Shown piece after piece: positions 36,062 through 44,326 of a stretch of DNA of 64,000 nt. Origin of the DNA: Acaryochloris sp. IP29b_bin.137. Lineage in GTDB: Bacteria > Cyanobacteriota > Cyanobacteriia > Thermosynechococcales > Thermosynechococcaceae. The DNA lies in assembly GCF_028285745.1 (NCBI RefSeq), contig NZ_JANQOP010000099.1, positions 1 to 64,000 on the forward strand. Reading direction: 5' to 3'. The notes below the pieces were generated by a model. The model saw nothing but the letters and a program-made list of their open reading frames with translations, made no database searches and had not been told where the DNA came from. Made by a program: the position numbers and the translations under genes. How positions within the stretch are numbered: the first letter of the stretch is position 1; the number at the start of each line of letters is the position of its first letter.

Positions 36062-38479
36062 TTACCCTGCTCCCAAAGAACGTAGAACACTGAGGACGTT
36101 GTTGTAATCATCGGTGCGGCCTTGCTTAGCATAGAGATCTGCCGCTCTTCTCAGATCAGTAATGGCATCTTGCCGCTTGTTTTGGACCGAGTAGAGTAAG
36201 CCTCGTTTGTAGTAGTCTTCCGCCGCATCCGGCTTCAGACGAATGGCCTCATTCAAATCGCTTAAGGCCCCATCCAAATCCTGAAGCTGAACTCGGGCGC
36301 TAGCACGGTTGGAGAAAGCCGCTTGGCTGCGAATCTCGCTGTTGCGATCCGCATTAATTTTGATGGTGCGTCCATAATCTTGGATGGCGTTTTCATACTG
36401 TTTTAAGCGCAGGCGAATATTGCCGCGCAGGGTGTACAAGGCAGCACTACTGGGGTTAATTTCTAACCCTTTGGTGCAGTCATCTAAGGCTCGCTGCAGT
36501 TCATTCAGAGAGAAGAGGGCACCGCAGCGGTTGTTCAGCACAAAGGGATCATTGGGGTTAATGGCGATGGCCCGATCGTAATCTTTCAGGGCCCCTTCGA
36601 AATCAGATTTTCCGCTTTGGTAAGCCCGCAGCTCACCCCTTAGCAAGTAGGCATTGGTGGCATTGGGATTTGTTTCAAGAGCTTGATCAAAGGCTTTGCG
36701 GGCTTGCTCCGTTTTGCCCTGCTCATAAAAGACGCTGCCTAGATTGGTATGGGCTCGGGTCAGCTTGGGGTTAATGCTCAGGGCCTGATTGTAATCTGCG
36801 ATCGCATCTTGTTTCCGATCTAGCCTGGATTTAGCATAGCCCCGACTCGAATATTCTTTGGCTGTCCGTACGGGTCGTTCTAGAGCTCTTTCCCAGTCTC
36901 GCTTGGCGCCATCCCGATCTCCCAGAATGGAGCGATAGCTGCCGCGAATCACATGGGCCGACAAATGGCTATCGTCAGCTTGAATTGCCTTATCCAGTTC
37001 TTTGACGGCGGCTTCTAACTTCCCCTGGGTGAAGAAGACCGTCGCTAAGTTGATATAGCCCTGGGGCTGATCCGGTTGGAGACGAATCGCCTGACGATAA
37101 TCGGCAATGGCCTCTTTATATTGGCCAATCTCCACTTGGGTATCTCCCCGATGGTTATAAGCTTCCGTATCCTTGGGGTCGATTTTCAGGGCTTCGTTAT
37201 AGTCTGCGATCGCAGCTTGGTATTCCCCCGTGGCAAAACTGATTTCGCCTCGCTCTCGATAGGCTGCTGCCGTTTTGGGCTGTTGCTGGATCAAACGATC
37301 GAACTGAGTCATCGCTTCCGAATATTTGCCAATTTCAGCATAAGTTTCACCCAGTTTCAGGGCTGCTTCTGTGTAATCTTTTTTCAGCTCTAGCGCCTGC
37401 TCAAAATTCTCAGTCGCAGATTGCCAATTGCCCGATTGGGCCGCCTGTTGACCCCAAAAATAATGCCATTGGGGCCGGAAGAAGAAAAAGAGACTGGTCG
37501 ATGCGATTGCAACCCCGCTCGCCGTCAACCCGATCCATATCCACAAACGGTTGCCTAGTTTGCCCTTGGGTACAGGTAAGCTGTTGGCTAATGACTTACG
37601 GGCGGTAGATAAGGATTGATCCCCGGATGATGGTTGAGACAATACCGTACTGGCTTGGGTCACGGACTGCAACGCAGTTCGCATAGCCGCAACCGTAGCA
37701 AATCGATGCTTTGGATGGGGCTTAACCAATTGATCCACCAAACTTTTAAAGGGAGCGCTCAGGTGCTCACAATCCTGCTTCCACAGCAATCGCCCGGTTG
37801 TGCTGTTCGTCTCAAACTCATCGGGGAATTTCCCCGTTAGCAAATAAATTGCCGTTAAACCCAAGCTATACAGATCGCTGGCAAAGGTAGGACGTCCCGC
37901 TGCTTGTTCTCTAGGCATAAAACCAAGAGTACCGATCACAATCGATCGGCTGGGCTGCCCCTGAGCATTGATCTGAGTTGCCATCACCTCCTTGACAGCA
38001 CCAAAGTCAATCAGACACGGCTGCTGGTCGGCGTTACGGACAATAATATTGTCTGGTTTTATATCCCGATGGATAATGTTATGTCCATGAATGTAATTCA
38101 GTACATTCAAAATCTGATAGAGCAGCTTAATCACATCTGCTTCGTTCAGCGGACCTTGAGTTTTGACCCGTTCCGTAAGGGTCTGACCTTCAATCCATTC
38201 CTGCACTAGATTGAACCGCCCCGCTTCCTCAAAATAGGCAAACAGACCAGGAATTTGTGGATGGCCTTGACCAATGCGCTCCAAAATGGCTGCTTCCCGT
38301 TGAAATCGTTCCAGGACGATCTTCTGAACCCGATCGTTATTGAGAACGGGTTTAAGTTGCTTAATCACACAAAATCGCCGAGATGGCATCTGCACATCTT
38401 CAGCTAAGAACGTTTTACCAAATCCCCCCTCATTTAATGCCTTCAGGATCCGATAACGGCCATTGACAAGTCCTTCCAT
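36062..38479 (-). CDS. Ser/Thr protein kinase with TPR domain
   Basis: The 805-aa protein has an N-terminal Hanks-type kinase domain (about residues 8-270): glycine loop [13 protein letters not shown], catalytic Lys in [19 protein letters not shown] catalytic loop and [11 protein letters not shown] transmembrane helix lies near 313-333 ([19 protein letters not shown]). The remaining 460 residues are about a dozen TPR repeats (for example [20 protein letters not shown] and [19 protein letters not shown]), likely on the far side of the membrane. This layout is common in cyanobacteria; targets are unknown. Confidence 0.93.
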   Translation of the reverse strand: MEGLVNGRYRILKALNEGGFGKTFLAEDVQMPSRRFCVIKQLKPVLNNDRVQKIVLERFQREAAILERIGQGHPQIPGLFAYFEEAGRFNLVQEWIEGQTLTERVKTQGPLNEADVIKLLYQILNVLNYIHGHNIIHRDIKPDNIIVRNADQQPCLIDFGAVKEVMATQINAQGQPSRSIVIGTLGFMPREQAAGRPTFASDLYSLGLTAIYLLTGKFPDEFETNSTTGRLLWKQDCEHLSAPFKSLVDQLVKPHPKHRFATVAAMRTALQSVTQASTVLSQPSSGDQSLSTARKSLANSLPVPKGKLGNRLWIWIGLTASGVAIASTSLFFFFRPQWHYFWGQQAAQSGNWQSATENFEQALELKKDYTEAALKLGETYAEIGKYSEAMTQFDRLIQQQPKTAAAYRERGEISFATGEYQAAIADYNEALKIDPKDTEAYNHRGDTQVEIGQYKEAIADYRQAIRLQPDQPQGYINLATVFFTQGKLEAAVKELDKAIQADDSHLSAHVIRGSYRSILGDRDGAKRDWERALERPVRTAKEYSSRGYAKSRLDRKQDAIADYNQALSINPKLTRAHTNLGSVFYEQGKTEQARKAFDQALETNPNATNAYLLRGELRAYQSGKSDFEGALKDYDRAIAINPNDPFVLNNRCGALFSLNELQRALDDCTKGLEINPSSAALYTLRGNIRLRLKQYENAIQDYGRTIKINADRNSEIRSQAAFSNRASARVQLQDLDGALSDLNEAIRLKPDAAEDYYKRGLLYSVQNKRQDAITDLRRAADLYAKQGRTDDYNNVLSVLRSLGAG

Positions 38480-38532
38480 TTATTCCGTGATGTGCGGTAT
38501 TCGTCTAAAAAAGCAAGATAAACCCTTTAATC

Positions 38533-39417
38533 TCATGCCGCTAGGGTAACCTGCAATCGCTTCTGTTGGCGCAAATAGCCATGTAAAATTTCAGCATCCA
38601 TGCCGTGCAACATTAGCCGAAAGCCAGCATGCAAGGTAATCAGCGGAATACAGGGATGGCGATTGTTGACTAAACTTAAGGCCATCGGATCTTGTAATAA
38701 CTTGCTAATGTAAATGGCAATGGTTTCATCCAACTGTAGCGAATTGGTGGCTCGCCAGAAGTCGTGATCGGATAAGAATAAGGCATAAACCGGCGTATAT
38801 ACCTCAATTGCCGACTGTAAATCCACAAAATTTGTCCATCGTTGACGCCCGGGGTTAATTTCAAACTCGCCGTCCGTAATCGCATCGAAGTTCAGTCTTG
38901 GCGGCGCTTCGAGGGTGCGATTCTCAGCCTTTAGCTTTTGATTCAGCTCAATAATAAAGTTGTAAATATTCAAATCATGAATCAAGAAGGTATTGTCTTT
39001 TAAATCTTCTAGGCAGGTGGGACGTAAGGATTGGGTAGACGTGATCTCGACTCCAGCGTTATCCGCAATAAATCTCAGAATCTCCGTCCCAATCACGAAG
39101 TGCCGCAAAATTAGATAGTTGCTATCGGGCGTCACAAAATACTTCAATCCCCAGTAAATCAGCTGGTGTAGCAGCCTCGATGAGCTTAACCATTCCGGGA
39201 TCACAATCCGTAGCAGCTTCACCCCCACGATCATCAGCTTGGCAAAGGGACGAACTAAGGGCAAAAAGATCCGGCGGGAGCGGCTATTATGCCCCCGGAG
39301 TAGGGCTCGCTTGGATTCATCATGGAGGGGCAGACTCGCATCTATATAAAGCGCCAACCAAGGATTGGGGTCTTTAATATTAACGATTTGTTGATCAAAC
39401 TCTGTCTGCCAACTCAT
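38533..39417 (-). CDS. Unknown protein encoded with ketosynthase and diiron protein
   Basis: The protein is about 294 aa from the ATG at 39417, whose A is shared with the TGA stop of the preceding gene (TGATG). It has no signal peptide. A moderately hydrophobic region (IFLPLVRPFAKLMIVGVKLL) precedes SNYLILRHFVIGTEILRFIAD, and the C-terminus contains CIPLITLHAGFRLMLHGMDA. Several His residues are present. It may belong to a DUF such as DUF6999, but I am not sure. The coupling to the two upstream genes indicates a shared pathway. Confidence 0.7.
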   Translation of the reverse strand: MSWQTEFDQQIVNIKDPNPWLALYIDASLPLHDESKRALLRGHNSRSRRIFLPLVRPFAKLMIVGVKLLRIVIPEWLSSSRLLHQLIYWGLKYFVTPDSNYLILRHFVIGTEILRFIADNAGVEITSTQSLRPTCLEDLKDNTFLIHDLNIYNFIIELNQKLKAENRTLEAPPRLNFDAITDGEFEINPGRQRWTNFVDLQSAIEVYTPVYALFLSDHDFWRATNSLQLDETIAIYISKLLQDPMALSLVNNRHPCIPLITLHAGFRLMLHGMDAEILHGYLRQQKRLQVTLAA

Positions 39418-40118
39418 CAATACTGTCCTAGTTCTTCAAGCTGTAAGAGGTATAGCCGAGCAGTGACTTTGGCGGTGCGAACAATCGCTTCATCCATTCC
39501 TGTTATATCCAAAATTGAACTCGCCAGCAGGGCTTCCAGTTCCTGGAGGTGATCTTCGTCATGGGCCGCATGGTAGCGATAGAACATTAGCTGATCGGGA
39601 TGGGTGATTAAGGGGTTTTCTGCTAAGGCATTGGCAAAGGTTTGGGCGAAGCGCTTGCCTAAACCCTCGATAATAAACATGGCTCCTAATAGGTCGAAGG
39701 GGTTGGGCTGCGAAGCTCGCTGATACATCCAGGCAGACAGGGCTTCCGAACCAATATTTTTGCGAGCACTGATCAACGCTTCTTTTTTGCCCCCAGATGC
39801 CAGATAGCTCTTCTCTAACATTTGATAGTCGAGATGTTCCGTGGCCGCATGGCGGATAAAGACGGAACGCTGATCTAGATAGGGGGCTGTAATTGAAGAG
39901 GCAGCGCGGCTAATCCAGCCACTGCCTTCCACCACTTGCTGGTAATGGTCGCTAATTAAGGTGAGATAATCCGCCAACCGCAGCTGCTGCTGCATGGCCC
40001 GAGCTACAATCGGCACTTTCAGTAACCGACTTTCAAAATCCGCCCACACCATGGTGAGTTGCCGGAGTACGCGTTGAGCCTGGGTAACGTTGCTCTGAAG
40101 TCGAGGTTGAGTTTGCAT
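39417..40118 (-). CDS. Haem-oxygenase-like diiron oxidase family protein
   Basis: The 233-aa all-helical protein resembles iron-containing redox enzymes of the haem-oxygenase fold (TenA/UndA/SznF relatives). Candidate iron ligands: Glu64 in QVVEGSG; His90, Glu94 and His95 in FIRHAATEHLD; Glu151 in IIEGLGKRF; and a C-terminal His183-x3-Asp187-x2-His190 (in RYHAAHDEDHLQE), a spacing typical of these diiron oxidases. Members oxidise or decarboxylate fatty acids and amino acids, or N-oxygenate. It starts four bases after the ketosynthase gene ends and overlaps the next gene by a base. The substrate is unknown, probably the ketosynthase product. Confidence 0.78.
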   Translation of the reverse strand: MQTQPRLQSNVTQAQRVLRQLTMVWADFESRLLKVPIVARAMQQQLRLADYLTLISDHYQQVVEGSGWISRAASSITAPYLDQRSVFIRHAATEHLDYQMLEKSYLASGGKKEALISARKNIGSEALSAWMYQRASQPNPFDLLGAMFIIEGLGKRFAQTFANALAENPLITHPDQLMFYRYHAAHDEDHLQELEALLASSILDITGMDEAIVRTAKVTARLYLLQLEELGQY

Positions 40119-40122
40119 GGGG

Positions 40123-41253
40123 TCACACCACGGTTAAATGCATAAAGGCGGCAATACAGCGACCGCTTTCCGGGACAAAACATAACACTGTTTGACCGGG
40201 CTGGAGGGCGTGTTGTCGGACTAGCTCTTCCAGCATGATAAAGATGGATGCAGTGCCAGTATTGCCATAGCGCTCCAGATTATTACACCACTTCTCTTCC
40301 GCAATCATGGCCCCTGTGCGGCGCAGCAACCGCTTCATTTCTTCACCCAGCGAGTGGGACGAGTAGTGAGGTAAAAAATAACCAATAGCGTTAGGATCGA
40401 GATCGTATTTCTCTAGCAGTTCCAGATAGTAGCCCACCCAAACCGGAAACATGGCGTAGAGAATCTCAAAGTCTTGTTTGAGTGCGATCGCACCGGCTGC
40501 ATAGGCAGACTGGGGAGACTCGTATACTCCCCATCCGAAATCATCCGCCCCGGTATTGCTCTTGGCCCCCGCATACATACAGGGCGGAAACCGATCGGCA
40601 AAGGACTTAAATTGAATCCAATCAATCCGTAAGGACACCCCATCCGGTTTTGGGTTAGGCTCTAGGACCACAGCCCCGGCACCATCAGAGAGCGTCCATC
40701 GCAGAAACTCAATCTGCGGGTCCGGTTTGGCATCTTGATCATAAAAAGGCTGATACACTGCTGGTCGAAACCAGCGACTGGCAAATTCACTGCCACTCGC
40801 CACCGCCAGTTGGGATTCACCCACTTTGACATTCAGCCAGGCATTTTTGACAGCCATCAGACTGCTGGCACAAACACTCTGAAACGAGACAATCGCTAAG
40901 GGAGGAATGTTCAACTCAGCATGAACGGCACTGGCAAATCCAGGAACCAGGTAATCTCCTTGAGTGGTACTCGTCGCTAGTAGATCCACCTGCTCTGGCT
41001 GGCAGCGAGCCTGCTTCAGCGCATCTTGGATGGCATGGGCTGCCATCTCTGCATTGGTATAGCGATAGCCCCCCTTCGCATCTAGGGCATAAAAGCGATG
41101 CTTAATCCCATTTTTGCGTAAGATCGCTGCTCCTAAGGCTGAACTCCGCTTGCTAATGCTGCCGATATACGCCGTCATATTTGCGTTGGCAACGGGTTCT
41201 CCAGGCAGAAATTTGCCGACGCCAGTAATGTAGCCTGCATCAAGAGATGGCAT
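40123..41253 (-). CDS. StlD/DarB-like ketoacyl synthase III
   Basis: The 376-aa thiolase-fold enzyme begins with YITGVGKFLPGEPVANANMT and GIKHRFYALD, a start I associate with StlD/DarB ketosynthases. The catalytic triad is Cys128 (SFQSVCASSL), His296 (FLPHYSSHSL) and Asn331 (RYGNTGTAS). DarB and StlD join two beta-keto or enoyl acyl chains to a cyclohexanedione in dialkylresorcinol and stilbene biosynthesis. Here no aromatase (DarA) gene is present; instead a diiron-like protein and an unknown protein follow in one operon. Plain FabH (fatty-acid initiation) is less likely because of length and sequence. Confidence 0.85.
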   Translation of the reverse strand: MPSLDAGYITGVGKFLPGEPVANANMTAYIGSISKRSSALGAAILRKNGIKHRFYALDAKGGYRYTNAEMAAHAIQDALKQARCQPEQVDLLATSTTQGDYLVPGFASAVHAELNIPPLAIVSFQSVCASSLMAVKNAWLNVKVGESQLAVASGSEFASRWFRPAVYQPFYDQDAKPDPQIEFLRWTLSDGAGAVVLEPNPKPDGVSLRIDWIQFKSFADRFPPCMYAGAKSNTGADDFGWGVYESPQSAYAAGAIALKQDFEILYAMFPVWVGYYLELLEKYDLDPNAIGYFLPHYSSHSLGEEMKRLLRRTGAMIAEEKWCNNLERYGNTGTASIFIMLEELVRQHALQPGQTVLCFVPESGRCIAAFMHLTVV

Positions 41254-41723
41254 GGGAAAGGTGAACTGGGATGTGAACAGGTATCGATAAAAAGTGCAGT
41301 CATGGCACCTTGCCCCTGAATCATAGCTTGTCGGTGCTATGCTGCTGCCCTATTGAATGGGGACTGTGATGAAGATGGAGTCATTCAGGAGCCCCACAAC
41401 CGCCAGGAGAAATATACCGACGAGATTTTAGGCAGCAAAATGGGAATTTCTATCAGATTGACGAGATTAGTGCTGACTGTACGGTTAGAAGCTGCTGCAA
41501 TATCTTTAATCCATTAATCTCTCTAAAAAACGACCTAATCCACGCTTGTTAAGAGATTTGCCGAGAACTACCTATAACTTTGGCACGAAGGAGGGCATAC
41601 TAATTTCATCAATGTTTGTAAGGGATTTGGCCTGCTGACTGCCTCCTTCAAGGAGGCTTTTGTCAAGCATAAAGTAATCTTAAATTCTGCAACACTTGAG
41701 CGGTTGGGGGAACCTGTATCACA
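41254..41723. other. Intergenic region with a terminator-like hairpin
   Basis: About 470 bases between divergent genes. It contains the hairpin at 41641-41661 and a weak promoter-like TATAAC at 41573. The 5' part should hold the promoter of the ketosynthase operon. No protein gene is visible. Confidence 0.5.
41641..41661 (+). terminator. Intrinsic terminator-like hairpin in intergenic region
   Basis: GCCTCCTT and AAGGAGGC pair around a one-base loop gap (GCCTCCTTCAAGGAGGC at 41641-41657) and are followed by TTTT. On the plus strand it lies 60 bases upstream of a TPR gene, so it could end a small RNA or act as an attenuator. Confidence 0.6.
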
Positions 41724-42698
41724 TTGCAGTGGGCCATTACTATTTCGGCCATTGAGTCATGTTCTCTTTCAATAAGTTTGGTAGCAGTGTTTTTTCAAAG
41801 ATTCTTTCGTCAACCCCAACACGCCTCCAATGCGACCTCTTCTGAGAATTTAGAAGCGAAGCTAGCCCAGTCTGACCAGGCGATTGCCCATGGCACGGAT
41901 AATAACGAAATTTGGTTTGGGCGAGGATGTATTCAAATTAAGCTTAAAGCTTACCAAGAGGCCATTCGTAGCTTCGACCGAGCTTTAGCCCATCGGCCTG
42001 ACCACCTCGACAGTTGGCAATGTCTTGCGTTGGCCTATTGTCAGCTTGGGCTGTACGAAGAAGCTGTGAGCAGCTATGAGCAAGCGTTGAAGATCGGAGG
42101 GGTCCCCTCTCAAGATTGGTATTTTCACGGCACCCTATTGGCCCAATTGGATCGCTACGAAGAGGCGATTGGGAGTTATGAACAAGCGTTAATCCAAAGC
42201 CCTGATCATCCATTGATTTGGTATGACCGGGGGATTGCTTTATCCTGGCTAGGGCAACTTGAAGATGCGATCGCAAGTTACGATCAGGCTCTCAATCTAG
42301 ACTCCAATCTCCATCAGGCCTGGTTTCGGCGTGGCCTAGCTTTCAATCAACGCCAAAACTATTCCCAAGCCTTACGGTCTTTTGATAAAGCCTTAGCGAT
42401 TGAGGCGAAGAGTGCTGAAGTATGGGCTGCTAAGGGCTTGGCGCTCCTCCAACTGCAGCAGTACGAAGAGGCTATTACCGCCCATGAAAAAGCGATCAAA
42501 CTCAATGCCCAGGATGATCAAGTTTGGTACAACAAGGCCTGCTGCCATGCCCATCGCCAACAGCTAGACAAAGCCCTTTACAGCCTCAGGCAAGCCATGG
42601 AACTCAATCCAGAGGCCATCCGTGAACTCGCTAGCACGGATCCTGACCTCCAGATCTTGCATCAGCAACCCACCTTTCAAAAACTTCTGGCAGCTTAA
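41724..42698 (+). CDS. TPR-repeat protein
   Basis: The 324-aa protein has an N-terminal hydrophobic stretch (SCSLSISLVAVFFQRFF) and about seven TPR repeats from residue 45, such as EEAVSSYEQALKIGG and YEEAITAHEKAIKLNAQDDQ. Trp is unusually regular at the repeat starts (IWYDRG, VWAAKG, VWYNKA). It is a likely protein-protein interaction module; partner unknown. The exact start is uncertain, since there is no strong ribosome-binding site before 41724. Confidence 0.8.
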   Translation: MQWAITISAIESCSLSISLVAVFFQRFFRQPQHASNATSSENLEAKLAQSDQAIAHGTDNNEIWFGRGCIQIKLKAYQEAIRSFDRALAHRPDHLDSWQCLALAYCQLGLYEEAVSSYEQALKIGGVPSQDWYFHGTLLAQLDRYEEAIGSYEQALIQSPDHPLIWYDRGIALSWLGQLEDAIASYDQALNLDSNLHQAWFRRGLAFNQRQNYSQALRSFDKALAIEAKSAEVWAAKGLALLQLQQYEEAITAHEKAIKLNAQDDQVWYNKACCHAHRQQLDKALYSLRQAMELNPEAIRELASTDPDLQILHQQPTFQKLLAA

Positions 42699-42829
42699 TT
42701 TTCAGGACTCATAATTCTCATAAAACCTTCATGGATGATTCAGCCAATCAGATGAATTTACCTAGATAGTCATCATTCCAGCTTCAGATACCCCTCGTAC
42801 ATTGGAGGCAATGAAGTTGGAGACCAAAC

Positions 42830-43156
42830 ATGAAACGCACGACTCGCACCGCCTTATCACTCTTAACCAGCCTGACCCTCCACAGCATTGGCTTTACGGC
42901 ACCCACACTTGCTGAAACCATCACCCGTGGCCCTAATTTTGCGGCCCATCCGGTTAAAGCAGCCCCCATTCCTGTAGATGCCCAAGTTCAAAAGACCACT
43001 GCAGACACCTTGGTTCCTAGTGTGGTGACTAAAGGATCGAATGGTGCAGCCCACCTTGCCCAGCCTGAATCTGTTCGCAAAACGTCTGCCCAGCCTTCAG
43101 GGACTCCAAATATCATCACTCGTGGTCCCAATAGTGCAGCTCATATTTTGAACTAA
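42830..43156 (+). CDS. Small secreted protein with three RGPN-AAH repeats
   Basis: The 108-aa protein has a signal peptide (SLLTSLTLHSIGFTAPTLA). The mature part has three copies of one motif: ITRGPNFAAH, VTKGSNGAAH and ITRGPNSAAH, the last near the C-terminus, joined by Pro/Gln/Thr-rich linkers. I know no family with this pattern. It is followed by a terminator hairpin at 43205-43231 and stands alone. Binding of a ligand or metal by the repeated His is possible but only a guess. Confidence 0.7.
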   Translation: MKRTTRTALSLLTSLTLHSIGFTAPTLAETITRGPNFAAHPVKAAPIPVDAQVQKTTADTLVPSVVTKGSNGAAHLAQPESVRKTSAQPSGTPNIITRGPNSAAHILN

Positions 43157-43204
43157 GCACCATGGTATTCAGGGTGACAGACTGCGACGGCAATATCACC
43201 ACAC

Positions 43205-43238
43205 GGGTCGCTTACGAAAAGTAAACGACCCCTTTTGA
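43205..43238 (+). terminator. Intrinsic terminator after the small secreted protein gene
   Basis: GGGTCG-CTTAC and GTAAA-CGACCC (43205-43231) form a stem around GAAAA and are followed by CTTTTG. It lies about 50 bases after the stop codon. Confidence 0.65.
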
Positions 43239-43291
43239 AGTGCAAGTGATTTTCCACTGTGAAAGTCGCTGCATCCATCTTCATTAGATCT

Positions 43292-43319
43292 CTACTACCA
43301 AGAAATTTCTTGGTAGTAG
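43292..43319. terminator. Perfect 28-base palindrome, probable terminator
   Basis: CTACTACCAAGAAA is followed directly by its exact complement TTTCTTGGTAGTAG (43292-43319), then GCTTTATTCTTCT on the plus strand. A 28-base perfect palindrome before a T-rich stretch suggests a second plus-strand terminator. It also lies 42 bases beyond the end of the minus-strand DUF1823-like gene. Confidence 0.6.
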
Positions 43320-43360
43320 GCTTTATTCTTCTCAGTCATAATGAACGCCAGGCCTCCTAC

Positions 43361-43744
43361 TTATTCAGGGTTTGAGGTCGCGGATTGCTTCAGATAGTTC
43401 AAGAACCAATTCACCGCCGTTGCCCGTCGAGTCCGGCGGGGGTTCAGTTCATCGACGGTGTAGCCACCAAAGCCCAATTCTTCTTTTAGCAATTGCTTGT
43501 TTTCTTTGGGAATGGAACGGGTGAGCTTGATTGTGGCAGGACGACTGCCAATAAAGTCAGGTGGTTCAGGGTAGATCTCTGCCCACATCTCATCAACTTG
43601 TGAGACCTCCCATTGTTGAGTCGCTGGATCATAGCGATATCCCAAGTGATACCAAAGCATTTGATTCACTATTTCATCGGCAATCTTCTCTTCCAAGATC
43701 GCCCAAAACGTTTCCGAAGTCAGTTCAGGTAGGTCTGCAGACAT
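43361..43744 (-). CDS. DUF1823-like conserved cyanobacterial protein
   Basis: The 127-aa soluble protein has the pattern TFWAILEEKIADEIVNQMLW, then YHLGYRYDP and QWEVSQVDEMWAEIYPEPPDFI, and ends TRRATAVNWFLNYLK. This fits DUF1823, a cyanobacterial and plastid family without known function (from memory). It starts three bases after the DUF3611 gene ends, so it is the last gene of the bciB operon. Confidence 0.7.
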   Translation of the reverse strand: MSADLPELTSETFWAILEEKIADEIVNQMLWYHLGYRYDPATQQWEVSQVDEMWAEIYPEPPDFIGSRPATIKLTRSIPKENKQLLKEELGFGGYTVDELNPRRTRRATAVNWFLNYLKQSATSNPE

Positions 43745-43747
43745 AGA

Positions 43748-44320
43748 TTACTGTTGAGTGGTGCGCTGAAGGAGCCAAAGCGAAGCCACCAGCCCTGCGA
43801 GTTGGCCAGCAATGGTATTGATACAAGCCTGAATCACAAATAGATCAATGGGTTCAACCAGTTGATTGGGGTTGAGGCTAAACACAGCTACGCCCTGGGA
43901 GATGGCCTTGCCAATAATGGCCCCCACAAACCACTCACCCCCGATTACGGTGACTAAAATACCCACAAGATCCGTGAGTACAACCATTTTGAGCAATCGG
44001 AGCGTACTGGCTTTGGAGGGCACATCACCCGATGGGGCCAAGAATCGCCGTCCCCAGCGGGTATAGCGAAAACTCCAGAACACGCTTACCCCCAGAAGCA
44101 AGATGCCCCCGACGGTGAAGAATAAGCCTAAACCACTGATGGTGTTGCTGGCTTGATTGGGATTCCCCGCTCGGCTCAAAGACGCAAACAGGACTGTCAC
44201 CCCCGAAATAATCCCCAAAACCGCCTTGATCCAAAAGCTAATCCAGCCGACGATGCGGAACGACCCCCCCAAGTTCTTGAAATTGGGAGCCCGGGATAGA
44301 GAATCAGACGGTCGGGTCAT
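43748..44320 (-). CDS. DUF3611/Tic21-like membrane protein
   Basis: The 190-aa protein has four predicted membrane helices: VGWISFWIKAVLGIISGVTV, LGLFFTVGGILLLGVSVFW, VVLTDLVGILVTVIGGE and a C-terminal one (NTIAGQLAGLVASLWLL). The FKNLGGSFRIVGW start and this layout match DUF3611, related to plant Tic21/PIC1, which has been linked to iron uptake or protein import in chloroplasts. It starts six bases after the bciB stop, which suggests co-expression with chlorophyll biosynthesis. Confidence 0.8.
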   Translation of the reverse strand: MTRPSDSLSRAPNFKNLGGSFRIVGWISFWIKAVLGIISGVTVLFASLSRAGNPNQASNTISGLGLFFTVGGILLLGVSVFWSFRYTRWGRRFLAPSGDVPSKASTLRLLKMVVLTDLVGILVTVIGGEWFVGAIIGKAISQGVAVFSLNPNQLVEPIDLFVIQACINTIAGQLAGLVASLWLLQRTTQQ

Positions 44321-44326
44321 TCAGGG

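Noticed and set aside
36062-38479. TPR region as a DNA repeat array or CRISPR
   Set aside because: The repetition is at the protein level (34-residue TPR units) with diverged codons; there are no identical spaced direct repeats anywhere in the window that would suggest CRISPR.
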